Positions 1 to 12,100 of a DNA stretch of 64,000 bases are shown one piece after another (the first letter of the stretch is position 1; every line of letters begins with the position of its first letter). The DNA comes from Triplophysa rosa (lineage: Eukaryota; Chordata; Actinopteri; Cypriniformes; Nemacheilidae), in assembly GCF_024868665.1 (NCBI RefSeq), contig NC_079896.1, positions 26,107,803-26,171,802 of the forward strand. Reading direction: 5' to 3'. The notes under the pieces are model-generated. The model saw only the letters and a list, made by a program, of their open reading frames with translations, made no database searches and was not told where the DNA came from. The position numbers and the translations under genes are program-made.

Positions 1-76
1 AATTTGCTCTGTGGGCTGGACGGACACCAACGTCTGACAACAAAACGGTTCTCAAGGTAACGTGTGTACAGTTTAC

Positions 77-109
<33 letters not shown>

Positions 110-117
110 CAGATAGT

Positions 118-162
<45 letters not shown>

Positions 163-957
163 GCACGCTCTGAAGGCCACTAGTATAGAAGTAAAACAGG
201 AGTGGATTCGAAACATCAGAGAGGTGATTCAAGAGAGAACCGTCCACCTGAAGGGGGCGCTAAAGGAGCCCATACATCCTCCCAAAACCCCAGCCAGACA
301 GCGCAGCATCAGCAAGAGGTGTGTCTCTGTTCCTCAAAAAACATGTTTTTTTTCCCCAGTTTCTTTTCTGTATATTAAGAGAATCAATACACATGTACCC
401 TTTTTCTGTATCCCTCTGCTGCCAGGTGTCTATTGTACTTTATGTATGTGATCACAAATGAAGTTTGTAATAAGTGTGTGTGTGATTTCTTTCAGGGAAG
501 TGACTGAGGATGCAGACAGTCAGGGGGATGCCAGCAGCCAGCCGGACACAATCTCCATCGCATCCCGCACCTCCCAGAACACCGTGGACAGTGATAAGGT
601 AGAACAGCACTACAATCACACCACAACAATAGACACTCATACAAACAAAAAACGTCTAAGTAAACTATATTTTATCAAATTTTTTTTTTTATGAAATAGA
701 AAAACAGTATAAAGAGAATTAAATAGCTACACTCGTGTCACCGTGGGGACCAAAATTGAGGTCCCCAGGGGCAAAAAAGCTAATAGATTGTACAGAACAA
801 TATTTTTTACAAATCTAAAAATGCAAAAAGTGTTCTATGATCTTTAGGTTTAGGGATAGGGTTAGGGATAGGGGATAGAATATACAGTTTGTACAGTATA
901 AAAACATTACGCCTATGGACTGTCCCCACGGGGATAGTAAACCAGTCGTGTGTGTGT

Positions 958-992
<35 letters not shown>

Positions 993-3900
993 GACATTGT
1001 CAAGGAGTGGTTGGTTATGTTTAAAGACTGTTATAAATCTCAGATGGACACTCCTTTTCTTGTTCTCTCTTCATTCGGCAGTTTATGAGGTTGTGTTTTT
1101 ATTTCTCTTTTCGTCTTGTTTTTGAATGAAAAAATCCAGAAGTTCTGCTTGTCCTCAGGTGCTGTTGCTTAACAGTCAAACTCGCTCCTAACAAGGCAGG
1201 TTTATTACTTTTAAACTTTATTACTGAGACCCAGAGTGTCGCTGGAGTTATTTTTGTCTGCGGTATGATTCATTTATCCTCCTTCTTTAGCCACCTTTAT
1301 CGTTGGCTTGTTCTCATCTTGTCCTACTTAAATTTGATTCTGATTCACCGGTTTTTCCTTCTAGCGCGCCAGTGCGTGCAAACTGGAGCACAGTCTCCAT
1401 CACTCCCTTTCATATGTTATTTCTCTGTAATTGTATGTTGACTGAAACGTGAAGTTAACCTCAGGCCGTTCTCTCCGCTCTTGTGTCATTTGACCATCTA
1501 ATCACAAACACGCTTTGACTTTTGTTTCCTGGAGACGCTTTCTAACTCTTCTTGTTGTGTCAGCGTGGTTTAAATCTAGCGACGTACTCGTCCTCAGACG
1601 GCACACCCACTGACCGCTTACTGACCGTCTGACGTGTGTCGCACACAAACACGTCGAGGGATGCTGGGAAATACCAACGTAAATCTGATTGGTCGGTTTC
1701 CAGGATTCAGAATCCATAGCTGTACTCTATAGCCGTGAAGTCTGGGGTACTGGCCAAGAACCGCCCACCTTTGTTTCGAGATATTCCTTATTTATGTTTA
1801 TTCATTTATTTCATCAAGTGACGTACAACACAAATGATACGTTATATAATTACAACCATGTCACATTTGTTTTTCTGTCCGTCTGTCAGTGGTCTGTCTG
1901 TCTGTTTGTAGTTATTGTACTGCTGGTGTGTTATGTCATTGTGGTTTGAGGTTTTTCTGTGTGTGTGTGTGTGTGCGCGCGCGTGTGCATGTGTGTGTGG
2001 GTGGCTCAATGGGCATTCAAATATAGAACTACTGTTTATATAGACTTAACTTCTCATGTTCCTTCTTTTTCTAGACTAGACATTTAATGACTTGTTTGTG
2101 TCTCTGGGAAGTTACAAACTCAACTCAAAGTTAACGTCTGTAAAAATATGAGTGTGTGTGTTTAGTTGATACTCACCAGAGGTTAGAAAAGTTTGACAAA
2201 GCCTCACTTTTGGTGATAAAACATATTTTTTACTATATATAAAAATCAGAAACTTTTTCTTTACTTTCACAAAGTGTTTGTGTAGAGATATGGTTTAGGC
2301 TTGGCTTAAGGTTAAACTTTTTGTTTGGCTTTATATAAAAACGTGTGTGTGTGTGTGTGTGTGTGTGAAGGATAAACCCTACGGTATGGGGACAAAATGT
2401 CCCCACAAAGATGGCAATATCCAAAACCCTTGTCCTTGTGGGGACATTTTTTGGTCCCCATGAGGAAACAAGCTTATAAATCATACAGAATGAACTTTTG
2501 TGAAAATGTAAAAGAGCAGACAGTTGTGTGTGATTGTTAGGGTTAGGGAATATGAGATACAGTTTGTACAGTATAAAAACCATTGCGTCTATGGAATGTC
2601 CCCATAAAACATGGAAACCCAACATGTGTGTGCGTGTGTGTGTAATCACAGTACACACATCCTGATACTCTCTCTCTCTCTTCATCACATATCCACATAT
2701 GCACACACACAACTTGGACTTCAAGCTCAGTTTTTGGGTGTTCCATCTTTTTACCAGTTCTCTGTCTCTCTCTCTCATATGGGCAGATCCCTCTCAAGTC
2801 TTCTTAGCTGTGTAAATCTAAATGACGAGTATATTGTGCTCATGTTCAGTCACTTGCTCTTTGCGAATCTTTGCGAGTAAGAGGTTGGGTTGCGTCGTTT
2901 TCTCTCTGACTGTCGTCCAATCAGAGGGCATATATGGTTGGCAGTCTCGCTTCTGGTTGGTTGATTTGGAGTTACTGAATCATGCCCAGGTGGAGGAGTT
3001 TCAGACTGCCCAAGGGAACCAGACCTGTGAGTAAACACGCTATTCTAGAGCTTGTTTGGAGATGATTGGATTGGCTTGTAGATTTGTAAAGAATCCTTTA
3101 TTTGGTGCTTGTTTTTGAGGACAGAAAATAGAAGTGTTGTTGTCTTTACATTTATTCATTAAGCAGATGCTTTCATCCAAAGTTCCTTACATATGAGAGA
3201 GCGTTGAACATTTCGTCAAAGTTCTACATACTGTAAATCAATTGCTTTGATACTTGTTTTGTTGATTATAAAGCATGTTTTCATACATGGACCAGTACCA
3301 CGTGTTAGTGCCAGGACCGCTTTTGGTTATCTCTGTTGTCCTCCAGCTGAAAATGACCGTAAACTGACATATTTTGGAATTATATTAAACAGACAGGTGT
3401 GCTTTGAGTTTTGGATGTGTATAATGCGTATAATTCAACCATCCCTTATTTATCACTGAATGTTCTACGCAAGCGGCACATGATGTCTGAATGTGTATTT
3501 AATAGGGATTTATAAAAGGCTGTTAAACCAGGCCCTTATAGGCTCAGCAGTATTTAGCTGGAGAAGAAAGAGCATCGCCCTCTGATTGAACCAGTATGTT
3601 GTGTTTTCCCCTACAATTATTCTTCAGTTTCATTCGTCTGCTGACGTTTGCACGTTAAATGTAGGAGTGTATCCGTGTGTGTTTGTGTTTTCTGTCCTCG
3701 TAAGCATGAGCTCACATTCGGAGAGGTTTTTCAGTGTTGCTCAGAAGGGAGCGGCTGTTTAACTTCTAATCCACGTGTCTGTGTATGTGTTTGGATTTCT
3801 AAAGCTCAAAACCGCTGATATCTTAGAATCAGTGTTAGGAATGATAAACAGCCTCCACTTTTTGTCCGAACTTCTGTTTTAAAGTGACCGATACAAAACA

Positions 3901-6050
3901 TATACAATATACAATCGTCGGTTATTCAGTTTCATGTCATTCTAATACTGCATGTGGAACACGGAAGAAGTCAGTTTGAGAAATGTCTCAGTGGTTTTGT
4001 GTTCACACCATGGAAGTCAATGTGGTTCAGTGTTGTTTGATTATCAACATTGGACAAAAAATCTTCTTTAGCGTTCTGCAGACGAAAGAAAGTCATACAG
4101 GTTTGAAATGACACGAGGGTGAATAAATGAACCCTTTAAACGACACATGTATATTTACTGTATATACTACTAGCTGATCTCAGTTCAGTTTGACATCTGG
4201 AGTTGGCGGTAAATTAATGGAAAAGATTCAGCTCAATGCTGTCATATGATTCATATTTAACACCCTGTGTCTTAACATGGGCGAGTGTGCTTTCCTCATG
4301 GCTGGGAATTCTGTCGGTATGGAATACTGTGTTCCATATGGCGGGAACTCCTGGCCAGCTGTAAAGGATCAGGCTGTGAAAACACCCCGTGTTCCCCAGA
4401 GGAGGGCGTGTGTCTCTTCTCCACCCCGTCACATGCTTCACGTTTCATTCGCCAGACACTATAGAGCCTTATTTTTTTCCATCGTTCCTTTATGAACAGC
4501 ATTAGTTACTACACACTGTTGCACCAATTAACACTGTACACACACGGGCACACACACACAATTACAGACGGAAAAAAGTTCAATCATACGTGTCACACAC
4601 ACCAAGGTCAGATGTGCAAAAACCTGTACACGGTTTTATTGTTTAATATGAGAAGAAGGTTTTGTTTTAGCTGTTTATGCAGCTGGACGGGTGTTTTAAG
4701 TTTCAGAGCAGGGTCGAGTTCAGACATCACTGCAGTCGGGAAGCAGCGTTCTCCAGGGTGGGTCACTGGGTCAGAACGATAGCGACGCCCAAAAACTCTG
4801 ACATGAGACCTCCATGTGGTCAGCTGTTTACACCTGACTTATCTCCTCACAGTATTGTTCATGTCCGTTTCACACACACGAGGGAAACTCACAATGATTG
4901 TTTCAGGTCAAAACCTGTAAAGAAATCACTACTGTGAAATCCAGTTTAGTGCACATCACGGTTTCACGTAGTTTTGTCCGGTTCTGACCTCAGGATGCAT
5001 CTCAACACTGTTAAAATGACGAAATACCTCTTTTCTTCACTTTGTAAATATAAATAAACATTTTAAATGCAATTCTACTCTCTAACTCTAAACCGAAACA
5101 TTCAGCATTTTTCTGCATCATTTAGTTTCATTTATAAGCTGTTCTCCCTAATGAGGACCAAACAAAGTAAAAAATTACTGGTATTACGTTGTTTACGGGA
5201 ACATTGGGTCCCCATAACATACGGTTTACCAGGACCACCCTAGTAAAAAATACATGCTACTATAGTTTAAATGTAACATATTTACTGACATATCGCTGAA
5301 GACTTATTGAAATTAAACGATACGTGAAGGTTATTAGGAGTAGTACTCACAATGCACATTTCTTAATATTAAGCCTAAAATGTGTTTTAATGTCACTTTT
5401 TGATAAGGATTATATGATTTTTGAATAATATCAGTCTTTTTAATTCATTTAAAGTGTACCTGAAGTATAATTAGATCTGCTTTAGCACAATCAAATATAC
5501 TTCAGGACATCTTCAGCACTACTTCTGCACAATTCAAGTGCATTAATGACAAAATTTGTACTAATTTAGCAGACCTTAAATATACCAATTTAGTTTACCA
5601 AAAGTACTATTTTTATATTGTACAAATACATTTTAGTATATTTAATTTTCACTTGGGCACTCACACACACACACACACTCTTTAAAATAAATGAAATAAA
5701 AAGTACACAATAAAAACTAGTGTGTTATTCTCTAGACACCCACAGACCTGTTTAAATTGGTGCAAAATACACCCAAATTGCAATAAGAGGGTCCGCACAC
5801 CTCACTTCTGTGTAAATTAAATTTTCCTAATCTGTTGTGTTGTGCTACTTGTGTGGTGCAAAATAATAAACATTTTGTACAAAATAAAAGTCATCATGTT
5901 TATGGAAGGTCCCTATAAAACTGTGTGTGTATGTGTGTGTTAGACTGATTATCTGTCATCACTTTTGGCTACAATGTTGTGTTTATTTCTTCATTGTGCA
6001 GGTTTCGTCTCTGCTGTCTGATTTTAACTTCACAACTGTTGTGTTTTTCA

Positions 6051-6105
<55 letters not shown>

Positions 6106-9100
6106 GTAGTTGTCGGGTGGCTGTGAGCAGACCGTGGTTCTGCAGGATTTTGTTGCCGGTTCGGTGGGTGAGCTGAGCGTCCAGTCGGGTCAGACCGTTG
6201 AGCTGTTGGAAAGGTCCGGAGAACGGCCCGGCTGGTGTCTGGTGCGGACCACCGAAAACTCGCCCCCTCAGGAGGGTCTGGTTCCCAGCAGCACCCTCTC
6301 TGTGTCTCATTCACGTAGCAGCGTCGACATGGATTGCTTTTTCCCACCTGGGAAAGGTGAGGGTCTCACGCACGCCCACAACCAAAGATCATGTTTAACA
6401 CCTCCATCGAGTTCATGTGAGACAAGTAGATGATGAAAGGGTTTTCATTTTTCGTCAACTTGCACGTTCTCTGAACAGCTTGTGCTGTGGTTGAGTGTTA
6501 TAAACCGTGTTTGATGATTCATTAACAGACTGCTGGACCATTAGAGATGATACCAAAGGTGTTTGATCTGATCCCCTCCGGGTGTACATGTGACATGGGC
6601 GTGGAGGCTGATGAGATGTTTATGGATTGTGGTCAAGAGGAGATTTTTAGACTTTTTCTGTGCAGTTTTGGGTTAGCGTGTGTGTTTTTGTCTTTGTTAA
6701 GGCCTCATGCTGTCTGAAGTGTAACACTTTCTATTGTAGCCCCTTTACTTCCTGTTGTCCCTGCTCTTCACTTGCTGTGTTTAGAGGAGCTTGTTTCTAA
6801 ACATCCCTGCCAGCGCCCTTTGACCTCTTGACCGTTTAGACCAGGATCTAAGAATAAACAGAGGAAAAGGAGAGCTTAAGGTGGCGTTGATGAACAATAA
6901 GACTTGGATGAGCGTCGCAGGTCAATATGACTGTGAACTATGTCAAGCTGTGATGTCTCTCGTAGTTCTCACTGCAAAGACCTAGAGTAGGGCAATTCCA
7001 GCTTTACGGACGTGACGTAAAAATGCTCAGAGAATGGATTTGTCACGAATATATATTGAAAAATCTGTTTATATTTGACTAAACCCTTGCTGATAGAGTT
7101 TAACGAATGAACAAGTTTTCTATTTCAAAAAAGTGAAATACGTTTGCGTTATGGATGTGACAAAAAAAGGGTACGTTTTTGGGAGATGAAAATCTTTGTA
7201 GGATTTCTGTGAATTAAAATGCACAAACCTGAAGCAATAGTTCCCAATGAATAGAGAATGGATGCCTCTATATAGAACATAAAATAGTTACTTTATTTTA
7301 TTTGATTACACGGCTCGTTGGAATGCTTGATTCTGATTGGCCAATCGCGACATTTGCAGGTTCGTTATTCCCAGATAACAACCGCTCAAAACTAATAACA
7401 CATGGTAACCCGGATGCAGCGAATCATTTTGACAAGTTTTTTTGACTAATTATAAATATGTCTTTTAATAACATAATGACATTATATTTACAAATAATTA
7501 AACCAAATTGCCTGTTCATGACATTTGAACGTCGTTTCTTACCTTAAAACCGAGGTCTGCAATCAGTAAAAATGAGCTAATCAAATATTTCAAATTCACA
7601 TTTCATGTCCAGTTTTTTTCTCATGTGGCAAGAAGCCGTGTAATGAGCGGGATAATGTACAAGCAGCCGCTTCGCGTCGGGTCCTGATCACACTGTCGGG
7701 GCTTATTCCTGCGATAACAACCGGCTGCCTGTACATTATCACTTACTTAATGTGTCCATTCATGAGGATTATGCACCGTTATAGATGTGGCAGTCCTGAA
7801 AATAGTCCCAAGACTATAAAAAATCATGCACTAAAAATAAAACAAATGCTTTAAAAACTTGCAGACCTCACATGGGTATTTAAACGTTGATATCTGTGCT
7901 GTTAGCATAGTAAAAACTGTGAGTAAAAACTACATTTTTCTATGGTAAGAATTGTTTAATTTAAAACATTACTTTGCTGGCATATGGTTAAAACTGTACT
8001 TTTGTAAATGTGGCATTATTTCGCATGCTTTTAATTCCTGTGTAAATGCATTTATGCCGCTTTAGAGACGCAATAAACTGTTTGTGTATTATTTTGTGGT
8101 TTTACGCCGCTTCAGATTTGGTTTCTGTGCCGCCTTTGCTGTGTAAAGATGATCTTATTGGGCAGATGTTCCTCCGCCTAAAAAACTAGTTCGCCTAGAA
8201 AAGAAGTCCAGGTAGTTTTAAAAAGACAATTTAAACAACATTGCAGCTTAAATATATTTTTTGTTTGTTTATGAAGCAATTCTTGCCTAAGTGCTTTAAC
8301 CGATTGTGATCTTCACATTTCTGCTTTTAAACTCACTTATGCTCCGGGGTTTTGTTGTCGGTGTGTTACAATATGCACATTTTCTGTTGTGTGGTTCCTG
8401 TATGTGACAGCAGGGTGATATTAAACAGAAAGACACAGATTGTGTTCGATCATTGAGGTGTTTCGTTGGTATGACTGAGCTCATTTCATCGTGTTTATGA
8501 GACGTTACTGCAGGCAAACATGGTCATGGTAATAGGAAGTATCAGGTTAACCTTTGACCCTGTGGAAAGTGGGCTTTGATCTACACAGAAGTTCTCATTG
8601 TGAACAGGCTTTGCACACAAGAATGAGAATATTGCTATTAAATGTGTCTGTTATCGACAGACTAATATGCAAATTTGTCCTATGGTGTGACGGCAACATT
8701 TTTGAAAAAAATAACAATAAAGACAAATCTCTCTTATGCTATTTTATATGATAAACAGTTTTTTTATTTTGCTGTCACACCGTAGGGCACATGTACGATT
8801 TATTCATCAACTACCCTCATACACATCTGTATGTCCTCGTGCATGTTTACTCGTATGTATTATTTATGCAAAAGTGTGTTTTTAAAGCTGCGTCTGTCTC
8901 AGCTTCATGGAGAAGTGTGCGTGGAAGTCTTGTGATGTAGACACACCCTCTCAGAAGTGGGCCACTGCAGTATGCAGACATACAGTAGATGATGTCAGGA
9001 AACAAACACAAAGACTCGATACACATAAATGATTTTCTTGACACTACACAATTCTGAAATAAACCTTTAATGTCGAATAACTTCATAGTCGAATAGCATC

Positions 9101-12100
9101 TCTGAAGTGTCTGCACCCGGATCGACGTAAAATACAAAATATATGTTTTTATTTTTATAATGTCTGCTCATGTTCAAGTGTCTCTTCATATTGTTTGCAT
9201 ATTGTGTTTAAAGTTCAGTGTGAATTTCATAGAACCTACAACTGAGTTTCTGAGAGACCAAATGACTCCATCCCATCAACACCTCTCTCTCTCTCTCTCT
9301 CTCTCTCCGGCCCCTGGCCCCGCCCCCTGGCCCCCTCCGCTCATGATGAAGCGCGGCTCTGAACTTCCAGCTGAGCTTCAGTATTGAAGTGGACAGAGGC
9401 TTGCTTCACCTCTCTCTCTCTCTCTCTCTCTCACACACACGTGAGGCAGTAAGCGAGCAGCATGCGGAGTGGGAGGTCGTGTTGCTCTTGTGGAGTTTGT
9501 CTCAGTTGGATTTGGGGAAAGATTTGCTGTTGCAGAAGGGCAGGTGCGTAACTCCGCACCATTGGCTCTGTGATGCGTGAGTGTGTGTATGTTGTGTTTC
9601 TGAGTTTTCCATGTGAACTTTGTTATTTAATGTTACGGATCACTGATCTGGATCTTTAAGAACTCGGCTCACGGCCGTTGTGTCGGTGACTCGGTTGACA
9701 TTTATGTAGATGTGTGTATTCATGTGGAATGCAAAAGTATTTTGATTTTTAAAAATGAGGTTTGTATTTGTCTTTTTTCTTTTTAAGAAATTTGCATGAA
9801 ATGAGGACGAAATGAATGACGTTTTTGGTTAGAATCAGGTAGAAATGGAAGCTTAAGGTGCTTTTTTATAGCAGGTGACTATTGTGAGAACAGTCTGACA
9901 TGAGGAAAAATGTGACAAATAAAACCAGTCGCCGCAAATTTAAGACCATGTTTTCCACTGTTGAGCAGTTTGTTTACTGACTGACTGTTGACATTTATCA
10001 TAAAATGTATCATGAAATTACGTAAAACATAAAGTTTCATATGAGGAAGTATAAATATTTAAGCTAATAAATTGTTACATTTCTTCAATTCTGCTACATC
10101 TGATTTCATATTTGAGTTTTCTGCTCATAATTCATGAAAGCTGCAGCAAATGTGTTTGTTGACTGTAAACACTAAGTGTGTGTATGATTTCTTGTGTGTG
10201 TGATACTGCCCCCTCAAGCTTCTCTGTTTTCCTGTAACCTAATTTCTCCATCAACAAACCTGTGTGTGTGTGTGCGTGTGTGTGTGGGAAGGGTAAACCC
10301 TACGGTATGGGGACAAAATGTCCCCACAAAGATGGCAATATCCAAAACCCTTGTCCTTGTGAGGACATTTTTTGGTCCCCATGAGGAAACAAGCTTATAA
10401 ATCATACAGAATGAACTTCTGTGAAAATGTAAAAGAGCAGACAGTTGTGTGTGATTGTTAGGGTTAGGGAATATGAGATACAGTTTGTACAGTATAAAAA
10501 CCATTGTTTCTATGGAATGTCCCCATAAAACATGGAAACCCAACATATGTCGTGTGTGTGTGTGTGCTGTCGAGTCTGCTTTGAAGCTCAAATCATGTTC
10601 TCTCTCCTGTTTGATCAAGCATCTTTACGCTTTTTCATGAAGAACAACATTCTCTTTGAAGATGAGCATTCTGGCTCTTAATGATTCCGCGTGTGAATGT
10701 TGCTTTAGATCGGGGGTCTTCAGGCCGGGACCCCACGTTTGATAGTGACAGAGGTGGGGTTACGTTAGCTTTGGTTGTGTGAAAGTGAAGAATAACAAGC
10801 GTCGAGAACATTCTTTACCCTGTGTGTTCACTGGACAGCAAGTGTTCCGTGCGTGTGGGTCATTTTCAGGTGGTTGATTGCTGTTATAAAGTAACACTCT
10901 GAAGATTCAGTTTGTGTGTCGCTATGGCTGGTATGTGACATCAGACATCCGGAAATAAAGCGTTGCTCAAACAAAAGAGCATTATTCCGCCACGCGCACA
11001 GCGTGGGTCTTTCCTGAGGCTATCACGGTGAGCGGGGCGAGAGCAGTCCAGCGGTGAACACCTGGGTGTTGGTGGGTCAGTTTCAGGGGTGGATTGGGGT
11101 CAATGGTCCTTTCTTGTGATCTGACTTACGCAGTATCTGCAGTCACAGAGTATCTGCTTGATGTGTATTAAACCACACCGGCCCTAACCATCATTAAAGT
11201 ACGGCTTTACAGAGTTTACTGTCGTTCATGGATGTACGTTTGCACGGACAGGGTTGTGATATGATCAGTGCTGTCCTGATGTGATAAACAACATGTTTCA
11301 AAGCTGCGTGATATTTGCATATTTCAGATGTTTATTTGGAGCGCTGACGCTTGCTTTGCACAACATCCATGAAGGTTCTACTCGTCTAGAGATTTTTTAT
11401 CCACATAAAAACAAATTCTATCCACAAACCCGGCATTTAAGACAGGTTAATATTGTGGTCCTTCCACTCCAGTGTTTGTGGACTTTCAAATCAAACCTCG
11501 GGAGTGACAAAAAGTGAAAGTGAAACTGCATGTGAAAGACTGACAGCATGACAAGACGCATGAAATCTGTGATAAAAATCCAGGTTATCACATACAAACA
11601 ATCCTAAATACATGTAGAAATATGACTGTTGTGTGGCTTGAAAGTGAATCTGAACTTGTTTTCTTTGTCGTATTTGAGGTCTGAAAACTACAGAGCATCT
11701 TTTCTGTTGTTCTCACCTGTTTCTCCAGTTTTCACTTTCTGCTAATAAATGCAAATAGAAACAATATTTTTACTTGAAATTTGGGAGAAACCATGTTAGT
11801 AGTTCACAGAATGAAACAAAAATGTTCATTTAACCTAAACACATTCCTTTAAATAATAAATTCAGAAAAAATGAAAATAATTTTGAAACGTTTTTTTCCA
11901 CGGCTGTATTTAAAAAAGTGTTTTTGTCACAAAATTTGACCAAAACACATTTTACCAATAGCTGCGTTTTAAAAAAACACACACTTTTTCTCATTTTTTT
12001 ATTGGTCTATCTTACATCTTTATTAGCTGGGAAAGTGAAAGGAGTAGTTCACTTCGAAATTTGCCCCCATTTACTTTCCATAGTCATTTTTATTCTCACT

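Noticed and set aside
841..875. TTAGGG-like tract as an interstitial telomere
   Set aside because: The same words recur at the same place in every copy of the dispersed repeat, so they belong to that element. The ACCCTAA tract near 63550 lies in the loop of another element.
2233..2778. Minus-strand open frame with [11 protein letters not shown], recurring at 10214-10618
   Set aside because: Both copies lie within the dispersed GGGGAC repeat. The few base differences change amino acids freely, and the frame runs into TG/CA microsatellite (HTHTHT). It is repeat sequence that happens to be open.
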